A DNA stretch of 64,000 nt from DSUN01 sp035527715 (GTDB lineage: Bacteria; Planctomycetota; PUPC01; DSUN01). The translations under genes and the position numbers were made by a program. This document shows positions 43,487 through 52,541 of the stretch, in pieces; the first letter of the stretch is position 1; every line of letters begins with the position of its first letter. Below the pieces are notes generated by a model. It did not search any database. It was not told the origin of the DNA and saw only the letters and a list, made by a program, of their open reading frames with translations. The stretch spans positions 1 to 64,000 of the forward strand of contig DATKZY010000096.1 of assembly GCA_035527715.1 (NCBI GenBank). The letters are read 5' to 3'.

Positions 43487-44860
43487 TCATGGCTGCTCGT
43501 CCCGCTCGAGGGGCGCGGAGTACGGTTCGCCGGCGAAGAAGCCCCTGGTGAGCTTGACGACGAGCCCGCTGAGGACGACGAGCGCGATCAGGTTCGGGAT
43601 GGCCATGAACGTGTTGAGCAGGTCGGAGACCTCCCACACCCGCTCGAGCTTCCAGAGCGCGCCGACGATGATCAGCGGCAGCCAGAGGACGCGGTAGGCC
43701 ATGCGGGTGGCGCGTCCGTGGCCGAGCAGGTACGCGGCGCACGTCTCGCCGTAGAAGCACCAGGCGAGGTTGGTGTCGTAGGCCGTGAGGATCATGGAGA
43801 GCACGACGAGGGAGAAGCCGATCTTGTCGCCGAACGTGTGGGCGAAGGCGTTCATGGTGAGGGTGGCGCCGGTCTCGCCGCTCTCCCACGCGCCGGTGAG
43901 CAGGATGACGAGGGCGGTCATCGAGCAGATGACGAGGGTGTCGACGAAGACCTCGAAGATGCCCCACATGCCCTGGCGGGCGGGATGGTCGGTCATGGCG
44001 GTGGCGTGGGCGATGGGGGCGCTGCCGAGGCCGGCCTCGTTGCTGAACGCCCCGCGCGCCAGGCCGTAGCGCATGGCCCTCATTATCGCCATGCCGAGGA
44101 AGCCGCCGCCTGCCGCCTTCAGCGAGAACGCCTCCCTGACCACCAGCCCAAGCACGCCAGGGATCTTGCCCGCGTGGAGCAGGATCACCACGAAGGCGGC
44201 GAGCATGTAGAGGATGCACATGAACGGGACGCACACGATGGCCACATGGGCGATGCGCTTGATCCCACCGACCGTCACCAGGCCCACCGCCACGACGAGG
44301 AGGAGGCCGGTGAGCCAGGGCGCCACGCCGAACCTCTTCATGCCGTCGGCCACCGAGTTCGACTGCACCATGTTGCCGATGCCGAAGGCGGCGGCGGCGC
44401 CGAAGATCGCGAAGGCCGCCGCCAGCCACCCCCACGCACGGCCCATGCCGCGGCGGATGTACATCATCGGGCCGCCCACCATCGGCCCGCCCGGCTCGCG
44501 CCGCCGGTAGTGCAGGCCGAGAACGACCTCCGCGAACTTCGTCCCCATCCCCAACAGGCCCGAGATCCACATCCAGAAGATGGCCCCCGGCCCGCCCGAG
44601 GCGATCGCGGTCGCCACCCCCGCGATGTTCCCAACCCCCACCGTGCCGCCCATGGCCACAGTCATGGCCTGGAATGGCGTCACGTCCCCTTCCGCTCCCG
44701 GCTCATGACGGAACGCCCTGCCGATCGTCTCCCGCCACATCCGGCCGAACCGTGCAAACTGGATGAACCGCGTGCGGATGGCGAGGAACACTCCGACGCC
44801 GACCAGCGCGATCCACACCCCCGCATCAACGTTGTTCTTCAGGCACGTCAGCCAGTCCAT
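43487..44860 (-). CDS. Sodium:alanine symporter (AGCS) family amino-acid transporter
   Basis: The 457-residue protein has 10-11 TM helices and family motifs: TPFQAMTVAMGGTVGVGNIAG, GPGAIFWMWISGLLGMGTKF, AFSNEAGLGSAPIAHATA, and DTLVICSMTALVILLTGAW. It imports Ala/Gly with Na+ in characterised members. ATG 44860 overlaps the stop of the upstream GH4 gene by one base, so the two are co-translated. The pairing with a GH4 glycosidase suggests co-regulated uptake. Confidence 0.92.
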   Translation of the reverse strand: MDWLTCLKNNVDAGVWIALVGVGVFLAIRTRFIQFARFGRMWRETIGRAFRHEPGAEGDVTPFQAMTVAMGGTVGVGNIAGVATAIASGGPGAIFWMWISGLLGMGTKFAEVVLGLHYRRREPGGPMVGGPMMYIRRGMGRAWGWLAAAFAIFGAAAAFGIGNMVQSNSVADGMKRFGVAPWLTGLLLVVAVGLVTVGGIKRIAHVAIVCVPFMCILYMLAAFVVILLHAGKIPGVLGLVVREAFSLKAAGGGFLGMAIMRAMRYGLARGAFSNEAGLGSAPIAHATAMTDHPARQGMWGIFEVFVDTLVICSMTALVILLTGAWESGETGATLTMNAFAHTFGDKIGFSLVVLSMILTAYDTNLAWCFYGETCAAYLLGHGRATRMAYRVLWLPLIIVGALWKLERVWEVSDLLNTFMAIPNLIALVVLSGLVVKLTRGFFAGEPYSAPLERDEQP

Positions 44861-46176
44861 CAGCGGGTCCCTTTCCTGAATTGCCGGAGCCGCGGGCCCT
44901 GCGCCTCGATGAGGGCGTCGAGGAGGGGCTCGACCTCGCGGAAGTTGAGGACCATGGGGTCGCAGGCTAATGCCTGAAGGGCCTTGGCGCGGCTGCCCTC
45001 GAGGGCGGCGTCCACGAGAAGCTCGTGGGCGTGGACCTGGGCGAGGCTCCAGCGGGCGGCCTGCGGGGGCAGGTCGCCGACGAAGAGGGGCGTCGCGCCC
45101 CGCGAGCTGATGACGGCCTTCAGCTCGATCACCGCCCAGTCGGGCAGGTTCGGCACGGCGCCGCGATTGGGGGTGTTGACGTAGTGCAGCTTCTCGATGC
45201 CAAGGGCGAGGGAGCGGATCTGCTCGCCCATGCTCTCGGGCGACACGCCGGTCGGCACCGCGGGCGGGAGCTTGCCTTTCGCGCGAAGCTCGATGTTCAG
45301 CGGCTCCTTGCTCAGCTCGCGTGCGAGGGCGCCCTCCTCGATGGTCTTCGACCGCCAGCGCATGCCGTAGAGCAGCTCCTCGGGCTTCGTGGCGAGGCGC
45401 GCGTGGGGGAAGAACTCGACCATGTGGCGGTCGCCCGCGATGGGATAGAGGTCGAGGAGCGCGAGCACCTCGCGGGCGAAGGTGCGCGTCGGCTCGGGCG
45501 CCGCGGCCAGGATGCGGCGTTTCAGTTCGGGATAGACGTCGCGCCCCTCGTGGCGGATGCCCAGCAGCCAGAGGATGTGGTTCGGGCCGACGGCGGTGAC
45601 CTCCAGCTCCCCGGCCGGCACCCCGAGCACCTTGGCGAACCACTGGGTCTCGTGGGCCACGTTGTGGCAGTAGCCGATGGTCTCGATGCCCGTGGCCTTG
45701 ATCACCGCGCGGCAAATGGGGTCCATCGGGTTCGAGTGGTTGAGCAGGACGACGCCGGGGCAGTAGCGCGTCATCTGGACGGCGATGTCAACGAAAATCG
45801 GGATGATGCGCAGGCCCTGCGAGATGCCCGCGGGGCCGACCGTGTCGCCCGTGGTGTGGACGATGCCGAGGCGGGCGACGGCATCCACGTCGGCCTTGTG
45901 CCAGCGCTGGCCCGGGCCGTGGACGCCGATGGAGGCGATGGCGAAGTCGGCGCCGTCGAGCGCGCGCGGCAGGTCGGTCGTCGCCGTGAGCTTGAGCTTC
46001 GCCCCAACCGCCTCGACGATGCGCTGCCCCGCTCGGCGCACGAGGCTCATCCGCCTCGGGTCAATGTCGTAGAGCACGACCGAGCAGCCGGCCAGCTCGG
46101 GCGTGGTCGCCAGTTCGCCGATGACCGTCTCGAAATAGTGGCTGCCGCCGCCGAGGAGCACGATCTTGCGCTTCAT
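44860..46176 (-). CDS. Glycoside hydrolase family 4 protein (alpha-galactosidase/alpha-glucosidase-type)
   Basis: The 438-residue NAD+- and metal-dependent glycosidase has the dinucleotide motif IVLLGGGSHYF, LYDID, the NHSNPMD block and GYCHN (Cys/His metal ligands near residue 175), and GPNHILWLL. GH4 enzymes work through a redox-elimination mechanism and often act on alpha-galactosides, glucuronides or 6-phospho-sugars. It is cytoplasmic, with no signal peptide. ATG 46176 has AGAGG upstream; longer open frame upstream is a tandem repeat. Confidence 0.9.
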   Translation of the reverse strand: MKRKIVLLGGGSHYFETVIGELATTPELAGCSVVLYDIDPRRMSLVRRAGQRIVEAVGAKLKLTATTDLPRALDGADFAIASIGVHGPGQRWHKADVDAVARLGIVHTTGDTVGPAGISQGLRIIPIFVDIAVQMTRYCPGVVLLNHSNPMDPICRAVIKATGIETIGYCHNVAHETQWFAKVLGVPAGELEVTAVGPNHILWLLGIRHEGRDVYPELKRRILAAAPEPTRTFAREVLALLDLYPIAGDRHMVEFFPHARLATKPEELLYGMRWRSKTIEEGALARELSKEPLNIELRAKGKLPPAVPTGVSPESMGEQIRSLALGIEKLHYVNTPNRGAVPNLPDWAVIELKAVISSRGATPLFVGDLPPQAARWSLAQVHAHELLVDAALEGSRAKALQALACDPMVLNFREVEPLLDALIEAQGPRLRQFRKGTR

Positions 46177-46213
46177 CAGGGCCTCTCTTCCCACGGAGCA
46201 CGCGCCGCACTCG

Positions 46214-46249
46214 ATGGGACGCATGGGACGAATGGGACCGATGGGACCC
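46214..46249 (+). repeat. Four tandem 9-bp units (ATGGGACnn)
   Basis: ATGGGACGC, ATGGGACGA, ATGGGACCG, ATGGGACCC in a row, in the gap between the GH4 and WD40 genes. Confidence 0.9.
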
Positions 46250-46252
46250 GTC

Positions 46253-46276
46253 TTGCGAGTCACGGGTCACGCGTCA
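46253..46276 (-). repeat. Half copy of the GTGACGCGTGAC repeat at a stop codon
   Basis: On the minus strand the WD40 gene stop TGA (46276-46274) runs straight into CGCGTGACCCGTGACTCG. Same family as 12543-12622 and 16611-16690. Confidence 0.8.
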
Positions 46277-47227
46277 TTTCCTCACCTCCCACAGGTTGAT
46301 CGTGCGGTCCTCGCTCCCGCTGGCGAGGGTCTTGCCGTCGGGGGAGAAGGCGAGGGCCGAGATGGCGCCCTTGTGGCCCTTGAGCGTGGCAAGGAGCTGC
46401 GCGGTCTGCGGGCACCAGAGCTTCACGGCGCCCTCGGGGCCGCCGGTGGCCAGGAGCTTGCTGTCGGGCGAGAAGGCGAGCGGCGTGTTGGGCGCGCAGT
46501 GGGGCAGCGTGCGGAGGAGCTTGCCGCCCCGGGGGGCGAAGAGCCGCACGGTGGCCGAATCGCTGCCGCTGGCCAGCATCGTGCCGTCGGGGGAGAAGGC
46601 GACGGTGACTTTGCCCTTTCCGATGTAGGGCGAGGCGGCCGGGGTGCCCGTGCCCACGCCCCAGAGGATGAGCCTGCCGAAGCGCCCCCCGCCCGCGAGC
46701 ACCATCCCGTCGGGCGAGAAGGCCACCGAGTGCGCGCCCCAGCGAATGGTCATCGCGTGGAGCACCTCGCCTTTGTCCACGCCCCAGAGCCGCACCGCCT
46801 CATCGCCGTCGCAGGCGGTGGCGAGCAGCTTGCCGTCGCGGGAGATGGCCACGGCATTCACCCCGCCCTTGTGCCTGGCGAGGGCGCGGAGCGTCTTGCC
46901 CGAGGCGGGGTCGAGGAGGCGCAGCGTCGCGTCCCCGCCACCCACCGCCAGCGTCTTGCCGTCGCGCGACAGGGCGAGGCACGACACGCTGCCCTTCTCG
47001 CCCCGGATGCTCTGCTTCAGCTCGCCCGACGCAGCGTCCCAGAGGCACAGCGTCGCGTCCACGTAGCTCCCCGCGCTCAGGAGCGTCTTGCCGTCGGGCG
47101 TGAAGGCCAGGCCGCCGATGAGCGACATGTGGCCCTCGAGCGTCAGCACCGGCTCGGGCGAGGCCGGTTCCTCCCCGGCGAACGCGGCGGAGAGCGCCGC
47201 AAGCGCAAGCAGCAGCGTCCTCGACAT
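46274..47227 (-). CDS. Secreted WD40-repeat protein
   Basis: The 317-residue protein has a signal peptide (SRTLLLALAALSAAFAG) and seven WD40 blades with the LAFTPDGKTLLSAGS, VAISRDGKLLATACDGD, LAFSPDGKTLASGSED patterns ending in xLW. Seven blades make a closed propeller with nothing else attached. It is probably a periplasmic interaction module. ATG 47227 was chosen because the signal peptide starts there; the upstream in-frame ATG (47260) adds a non-signal tail. A promoter lies at 47285-47313. Confidence 0.87.
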   Translation of the reverse strand: MSRTLLLALAALSAAFAGEEPASPEPVLTLEGHMSLIGGLAFTPDGKTLLSAGSYVDATLCLWDAASGELKQSIRGEKGSVSCLALSRDGKTLAVGGGDATLRLLDPASGKTLRALARHKGGVNAVAISRDGKLLATACDGDEAVRLWGVDKGEVLHAMTIRWGAHSVAFSPDGMVLAGGGRFGRLILWGVGTGTPAASPYIGKGKVTVAFSPDGTMLASGSDSATVRLFAPRGGKLLRTLPHCAPNTPLAFSPDSKLLATGGPEGAVKLWCPQTAQLLATLKGHKGAISALAFSPDGKTLASGSEDRTINLWEVRK

Positions 47228-47284
47228 TCTGGCCACCCAGCCAACCCTCCATTCATCCACCCATCCATTCCCTTGGCGGCCCCT

Positions 47285-47313
47285 ATGGTATGCAGAACGG
47301 GGCGGGCCGTCAA
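47285..47313 (-). promoter_or_regulatory. Predicted promoter for the WD40 gene
   Basis: On the minus strand: TTGACG (47313-47308), 17-bp spacer, TACCAT (47290-47285), 58 nt before ATG 47227. Confidence 0.6.
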
Positions 47314-47393
47314 CACGGGGGGACGCCTGAGACTACTGCCCACTCTCCCGCCAGCGCCTTTGCTCTCCCCCGGCCGTCGCTCTCTCAGATTCA

Positions 47394-47513
47394 CAGAATG
47401 CCAACTGCCCCTCTCAGGGGTTGGCATTCTGAGAACTCCTGGCCGGACGCAGCCGGATCGCCGATTTGCACACAATGCCAACATCGCCCGGGCGAGGAGC
47501 TTGGCATTCTGAG
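47394..47513 (+). repeat. Two consecutive AATGCCAA/TTGGCATT hairpins
   Basis: Copy 1: CAGAATGCCAA (47394-47404) and TTGGCATTCTG (47421-47431). Copy 2: CAATGCCAA (47473-47481) and TTGGCATTCTGAG (47501-47513). They are tandem, same orientation. Confidence 0.85.
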
Positions 47514-47689
47514 ACCGGCGGAGGGGGCCTGGCGCCCCATTCGGAAGACCCGTCGCGTAACCATATCGCGTGCTTGATCTTACGCCGACACGCCCGCGAA
47601 TCGCCGATTCCACGCCTTCTGCCTGGCCCGTATCTCCTCTCCCTTCCCTGAGGGCGATGCACACCGGCGGCAGGCGGAGTAAAGGCGAC

Positions 47690-47718
47690 TTGACCCGCCC
47701 GTGCTGGGCAGCTATGCT
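47690..47718 (+). promoter_or_regulatory. Predicted promoter for the 1331-residue heparinase-like gene
   Basis: TTGACC (47690-47695), 17-bp spacer, TATGCT (47713-47718). The REP at 47738-47765 lies in the predicted 5' untranslated leader. Confidence 0.6.
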
Positions 47719-47737
47719 CAGAGGGCGATGCAGCAAG

Positions 47738-47765
47738 TTCCGCGTGCAAGTGTGCACGCCCTACC
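47738..47765 (-). repeat. Solo REP of the RAYT-linked family
   Basis: The minus strand reads GGTAGGGCGTGCACACTTGC..., i.e. GTAG head plus GCGTGCA/TGCACGC hairpin, one base different from the copies around the RAYT gene (51782-51866, 52440-52525). Confidence 0.9.
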
Positions 47766-47790
47766 CAAGAACGGATAGGAGGTCCCTGCC

Positions 47791-50700
47791 TTGTCAAGAA
47801 CTCTGACCTCACTATTGGCCGTGATGATTCTCGCTTCAATGCTAGCGCTTACTCGCGCCGGGGAGTACGACACCGGCGGCGCGCTGGCGGGCTACAGGCT
47901 GCCGCCGTTCCCGACACAACACGGCGAGAAGCCAGGACAGCCAGGGGAGCTGCCAGGGAAGCATGACAGCGACCCGCTCGCGCCCTGCTTCGAGCTGAAC
48001 CCCGGCTCGCCCGAGCTGTACCGCAACTACTGGTTCAAGTACTGCCCGTCCCGCAGCTTCTTCGACCGGCAGAGCAAGCTCAAGGGCTGGGTGGCGCCGA
48101 ACATCCCCGGGGCGGCGAAGGCCGAGGACTACGCCACGCCGCTCTACTGGGTGCCGCGCCACGAGGCCGTGGTGAACACGGGGCTGAAGTGGAAGGCCCT
48201 GCCAGTCGTCCGCTGCTCCGTCGGCTCGCCCGTCCTCAAGCTCGACCTCGGGGAACTGGAGATCGGCGTCTACGCCATTCGGCTCGTCGCCGCCGTGCCC
48301 ACGGAGCAGCTCAAGCCGTTCCGCACCCCGCTCTACGTGCGGGCGAAGATCAACGACGGGCCGAAGGGCGCGACCAACACCTATCGCCTGCGCCTCGGCT
48401 ATTGCGACGAGTTCTACAGCATCGCCGAAATCTACTTTCACGCCGACGAGAAGCGGCGGTTCAACGCCGAGGTCGCGGTGGACGAGGGGAGCGGAGTGGA
48501 GATGCTGCTCCACGAAATCTCGCTGGACGATGCGCTGGCGGGCGTCGAGCGCCGCGCCATCAAGTCGCGCACCACCCTGCCCGAGGCCCGGCCGCCCGCG
48601 CCTTCCAACGTGGAGCCGCCGAAGGAGCAGCGGCTCTCCCGCGACGCCGAGGTCTGGCTCGCCTTCCCCCACGACAACGCCCAGGCATTCGGCCACGGCT
48701 GGATGGGCGGCGACGAGCACACCCTCCGCCGGAACGTCGCCATCGGCGTCCCAGGCAAGACCGCGAGGGAAATCGCCGACGAGTTCGGCGACTGGCGGCC
48801 CGGCAAGGGCGACGTCTTCCTCGTCAACAAGAAGCTCCAGCTCGAATATACCGTGGCCGACTACCGCAAGGGCCTGCCCCTGCCCGCCCCCTATCCCTAT
48901 CGCGACGACGGCGCCGGCCTCTTCTTCCCCGACCCCGCCGATCCGGGCAAGGGGCACCTCTGGGCGCCCATCGCCAACGAGGTGCAGAGCCGCTTCCGCA
49001 ACTACTGCGGCACCCTCGTGCGGCGGAACGTGGACAAGTTTCTCAAGACGGGCGACACCAACGCCGCCCGCGAGGCCGCCGTCGCCCTGGCCCGCTGGGC
49101 CTACGCCTTCCCCACCATTGACGCCGCGAACTTCCTCCTCTACGTCACCCGCGACCCCGGCCCCTACGGCCGCGACATCCGCTGCCGCCGCCGCGACTCC
49201 ACGGCCACCTTCTACCCCCACTACCCGCTCTACGTGGACCCCATTCTCTACGACTACGACCGTCTGTTCGACTTCATCAAGGGCAACGCCGAGCTGGCCG
49301 AATCCATCGGCCGCTTCGTCCCCTGGGTCAAGACGCCGCAGGACGTGGTGAAGCTGATTGACGCCTATCTCGTGCAGACGACGGCCAAGCGCATCCTCCG
49401 CTATCACTACTACACCGACCCGATGGACATCGCGAATGCGGCGGCAGTCGTTGGCGACACAAAGGTTACAGACCCGTGGATGGAGTGGCTGTTCTCCAAG
49501 ACCTTCATCTACCCCCTGCCGCCGGTCGGCATCGCCGACGCGATGATCACGGGGTGCTGCCGCGACGGCTGCGAGTACATCGGCTCGACCTTCTACGCCG
49601 GGGGCGAGGGGGCGTCGCGCGTGGCCGAATCGCTCGAGCGCTATCTCACGGCCGGTGGCAACCGCAAGTACGACCTCAGCGACAAGGCGCGCTACCCGAA
49701 GCCCGTCGCCCACTGCACCTGGCGGCTCAAGAACGTCGTGGCCGGCTGGGACTTCGTGCGCATCGGCGACGTCTGCGGCCCCGACAAGGTGGCGGGCCAC
49801 ACCCTTCGCGACCTCGGCTTCGCCCGCAACGGCTGGGAGTGGACGGCCGATCCCCGCTTCGCCTTCATCCTCAAGCACACCATCGGCCGCAAGGAGGAAT
49901 CGGACGACGATTGGGCGAAGATCGAGGCGGCCGCGGCCAAGCTCAAGCGCGCCCCGTGGCTCGACCTCCGCTCGCGCGTCATGCCCATGTGGGCGGGCGT
50001 GCTCGAGAGCGGCCTCGAGCACGACGACCCGCGTTTCCGCCGCGCCGCCTACGTGCGCGTCGGCTTCGGCATCGGCCACCAGCACGCCGACACGATGGAC
50101 CTCCAGGTCATCGCCCAGGGCTGCCCCGCGACGATGGACGGCGGCCAGCGGCCCGGCTACTCCAGCCCGGGCGACGGCACGACTCGCGTGCACAACGTCG
50201 TCGAGGTGGATGGCAAGGGCTTCCAGGGCTACTCGTGGGTGCGGGCCCTCGCCGACACCCCCGGCGCCCGCTACCTCGCGGCCGAGGCCGAGCCGCCGGA
50301 GGGGGCGACGCTCTTCCGCCGCCAGGTCGCGCTCATTGACGTGGACGAGGGGCAAGGCTCAAAGCCCCTGCCCATCGAGGCCCAGAAGCCCGGCTCCAAG
50401 CTGCCCGCGGGCGTGACGCCCGCGAACTCCTACGTCTTCGACGTCTTCCGCGTCGCCGGCGGCAAGACCCACACCTACTGCTTCCACGCGACGGTCGAGG
50501 ACGACTTCCAGTGGAACGTGGCCGACGCGAAGCCCGTGGCCGAAGACGACGCGAGCGAGGTCGGCCAGTACCTCGACAGGTTCAAGAGCCTGCCCCAGAA
50601 GCGCTTCGCGGGCACCGCGCCCGACCTCCTGGAGGCCACCTGGCGCCAGACGCGCGAGCCGCGGCTCTTCGGCAACGAGGGCATGCACCGCCGCCCGAAC

Positions 50701-51786
50701 TTCTCCGACGACCTGCCCCGCCGCTTCACCCGCCTCCACCTGCTCGATGCCAAGGGTGCCCGCGCCATGCGCGGCAGCCTCAACTGCCGCAACTTCAAGT
50801 ACGACTTCGCCAACCTCTTCGTCCAGAAAGTCGCCGAGAAGGACTCGCAGGACGCTGCCTTCGTCGCCCTCATCGAGCCCTTCGTCGGCGAGCCGTTCAT
50901 CACCGGCAAACGGCTGCTCAACGTGCAGGTGGGCAACATGAACGGCACGCCGAAGAACCTGGGGAACGCGGCCTACAAGGCCGTCGCCGTCGAGGTGAAG
51001 ACGGCGAATGGCCACACCGACATCTGTTTCGCCGATGGGCTGCCCTTTGTGGACCGCCTCATCCCGGAGGCCAAGATGCACCTGTCGGGCGAGTTCGCCT
51101 GCGTCTCGACCGACAAGGAGGGCTTGCGCCTGGCCACCCTTGCTGGCGGCATGCTCCTCGAAGCGCCGGGCATCAAGCTCGTGCCCGCCCAGCGCGTGCG
51201 GACGGGCAGGGTCGTGAAGGTGGATTACCTTACGAAGACGCTGTGGATTGACCAGCCCTGGCCCGCGAGCGCGCGGCCGAGCGTCTTCGAGATCGGCGTG
51301 CCCGGCCACTGGACCACCTACACGGCGCTCGACGTGAAGCCCGATGGGAACCTGACCCGCATCACGGTCGAGAATGGCGCCGACTACTTCCGCTCGGGGA
51401 TCGAAGAGATCAAGCCCGAGGAGGGCATTGTCCGCTGCGCCCTCGGCCCCACGATGGGCAACCGCCCCGGCATCAACAAGGGCTGGGTCGCCTCGGACGA
51501 CGAGATGACGACCTTCTGGCGGGCCGACCTCGTGGGCGACAAGACGTTCAAGCTCACCGGCGCGCCCGTGACGAAGGAGGCGTTCGGCAAGGCGGGCGTC
51601 CTGCGCCTGTGGGAGTATGGCGTCGGCGACACCGTGCGCCAGAGCACGTTTGTCAACGTCCGCCGCACCGCCGCCGGCCAGTTCGAGCTGACCGCCGATG
51701 TAGATGTCACCATCACCCTCCCCGACGGCAAGCCGCGCACCGTCACCGCCAAGGAGCTGGACGCAGAGGGGAAGGTGCGATGGTAG
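47791..51786 (+). CDS. Very large heparinase II/III-like secreted protein
   Basis: The 1331-residue protein has a signal peptide (SRTLTSLLAVMILASMLAL). A ~250-residue N-terminal domain, perhaps carbohydrate-binding, precedes an alpha-toroid region (residues ~330-720) and a heparinase II/III beta-sandwich containing GIGHQHADTMDLQVIAQG, the His-x-His-x-Asp metal/active-site block, near residue 765. About 500 further residues form beta domains. The likely role is depolymerisation of a uronic-acid-rich polysaccharide. TTG 47791 is preceded by AGGAGG (47777-47782) at 8 nt, which decides the start. The stop codon TAG lies inside the first REP of the downstream transposase unit. Confidence 0.75.
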   Translation: MSRTLTSLLAVMILASMLALTRAGEYDTGGALAGYRLPPFPTQHGEKPGQPGELPGKHDSDPLAPCFELNPGSPELYRNYWFKYCPSRSFFDRQSKLKGWVAPNIPGAAKAEDYATPLYWVPRHEAVVNTGLKWKALPVVRCSVGSPVLKLDLGELEIGVYAIRLVAAVPTEQLKPFRTPLYVRAKINDGPKGATNTYRLRLGYCDEFYSIAEIYFHADEKRRFNAEVAVDEGSGVEMLLHEISLDDALAGVERRAIKSRTTLPEARPPAPSNVEPPKEQRLSRDAEVWLAFPHDNAQAFGHGWMGGDEHTLRRNVAIGVPGKTAREIADEFGDWRPGKGDVFLVNKKLQLEYTVADYRKGLPLPAPYPYRDDGAGLFFPDPADPGKGHLWAPIANEVQSRFRNYCGTLVRRNVDKFLKTGDTNAAREAAVALARWAYAFPTIDAANFLLYVTRDPGPYGRDIRCRRRDSTATFYPHYPLYVDPILYDYDRLFDFIKGNAELAESIGRFVPWVKTPQDVVKLIDAYLVQTTAKRILRYHYYTDPMDIANAAAVVGDTKVTDPWMEWLFSKTFIYPLPPVGIADAMITGCCRDGCEYIGSTFYAGGEGASRVAESLERYLTAGGNRKYDLSDKARYPKPVAHCTWRLKNVVAGWDFVRIGDVCGPDKVAGHTLRDLGFARNGWEWTADPRFAFILKHTIGRKEESDDDWAKIEAAAAKLKRAPWLDLRSRVMPMWAGVLESGLEHDDPRFRRAAYVRVGFGIGHQHADTMDLQVIAQGCPATMDGGQRPGYSSPGDGTTRVHNVVEVDGKGFQGYSWVRALADTPGARYLAAEAEPPEGATLFRRQVALIDVDEGQGSKPLPIEAQKPGSKLPAGVTPANSYVFDVFRVAGGKTHTYCFHATVEDDFQWNVADAKPVAEDDASEVGQYLDRFKSLPQKRFAGTAPDLLEATWRQTREPRLFGNEGMHRRPNFSDDLPRRFTRLHLLDAKGARAMRGSLNCRNFKYDFANLFVQKVAEKDSQDAAFVALIEPFVGEPFITGKRLLNVQVGNMNGTPKNLGNAAYKAVAVEVKTANGHTDICFADGLPFVDRLIPEAKMHLSGEFACVSTDKEGLRLATLAGGMLLEAPGIKLVPAQRVRTGRVVKVDYLTKTLWIDQPWPASARPSVFEIGVPGHWTTYTALDVKPDGNLTRITVENGADYFRSGIEEIKPEEGIVRCALGPTMGNRPGINKGWVASDDEMTTFWRADLVGDKTFKLTGAPVTKEAFGKAGVLRLWEYGVGDTVRQSTFVNVRRTAAGQFELTADVDVTITLPDGKPRTVTAKELDAEGKVRW

Positions 51787-51866
51787 GGCGTGCATACTTG
51801 CACGCGGAACGAATTGGGGTGACCTCGGCTATCGAAGATTCCGCGTGCAGGTATGCACGCCCTACC
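51782..51866 (+). repeat. REP pair (BIME), left flank of the RAYT gene
   Basis: Arms 51782-51809 and 51839-51866 are 28 nt with one mismatch. Each arm is a GTAG tetranucleotide followed by a GCGTGCA-TACT-TGCACGC hairpin. The GTAG of the left arm includes the stop TAG of the preceding gene. Confidence 0.95.
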
Positions 51867-51879
51867 AAGGAGACCGGGC

Positions 51880-52434
51880 ATGCCGCAATATCGCAGGTGG
51901 CGGGTCGAGGGCGGCATGTACTTCCTGACGGTTGTGACCCATGAACGGCGGCGAGTCTTCGCCGCGGAGTGGACGCGACAACTGCTCCGCGAGGCGATCT
52001 CAAAGGTGCGAGCCATTCGACCCTTTGAGGTGACGGCGATGGCTCTCATGCCCGATCACTTCCACATGCTCTGGCAACTCCCCGATGGTGACGACGATTT
52101 CTCAACGCGTCTCGGCTCCATCAAGTACGCGTTCACCCGCGCATACTTGGCAGCCGGTGGGGAGGAAGGCGCGACAAGCGTGGGGCGGACTCGCCACAGG
52201 AATCGCGGGGTGTGGCAGAAGCGGTTCCACGAGCACCGCATCCGCGATGACCAGGACTTCACCCGGCATGTGGAGTACATCCACTACAATCCCGTGAAGC
52301 ACGAATACGCGGATTCCCCGGCGAAGTGGCCGTGGTCGAGCTTCCACCGTTACGTGAAGCTCGGGCTCTACGGCGAGCAGTGGTGTGACCCGGAGAACGC
52401 CGCTGAACTCGGGCCAGAGCCGGGCTTTGAGTGA
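51880..52434 (+). CDS. REP-associated tyrosine transposase (RAYT, Y1/TnpA_REP)
   Basis: The 184-residue protein has the HUH motif MPDHFHMLW (His60, His62), the WQKRFHEHRIRDDQD block and the YIHYNPVKHEYADSPAKWPWSSFHRY ending typical of RAYTs. These single-copy HUH endonucleases nick GTAG-headed REP hairpins and are thought to spread them. ATG 51880 is preceded by AAGGAGA at 51867-51873; the upstream in-frame codons are REP sequence. The gene is bracketed by inverted REP pairs on both sides, so it and its cognate REPs form a complete unit. It appears intact. Confidence 0.93.
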   Translation: MPQYRRWRVEGGMYFLTVVTHERRRVFAAEWTRQLLREAISKVRAIRPFEVTAMALMPDHFHMLWQLPDGDDDFSTRLGSIKYAFTRAYLAAGGEEGATSVGRTRHRNRGVWQKRFHEHRIRDDQDFTRHVEYIHYNPVKHEYADSPAKWPWSSFHRYVKLGLYGEQWCDPENAAELGPEPGFE

Positions 52435-52439
52435 AGCAC

Positions 52440-52525
52440 GGTAGGGCGTGCATACTTGCACGCGGAACGAATCGGCGCCGGCGCCAGGGACAAGGGATTC
52501 CGCGTGCAAGTATGCACGCCCTACC
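52440..52525 (+). repeat. REP pair (BIME), right flank of the RAYT gene
   Basis: Arms 52440-52467 and 52498-52525 are perfect 28-nt reverse complements, the same GTAG-headed hairpins as on the left flank. It begins 5 nt after the RAYT stop. Confidence 0.95.
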
Positions 52526-52541
52526 GAAGAGGGAAGAGCTG

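Larger units (their letters stand above)
47228..47790. other. Divergent intergenic region with promoters and repeats
   Basis: The 563-bp gap between the WD40 and heparinase-like genes has no coding-like frame. It contains divergent promoters (47285-47313 and 47690-47718), two GAATGCCAA hairpins (47394-47431, 47473-47511) and one solo REP (47738-47765). Confidence 0.75.

Noticed and set aside
52431..52541. N-terminal extension of the third UroD-family gene
   Set aside because: It is translated REP sequence (ACILARGT and similar), with no similarity to the family.
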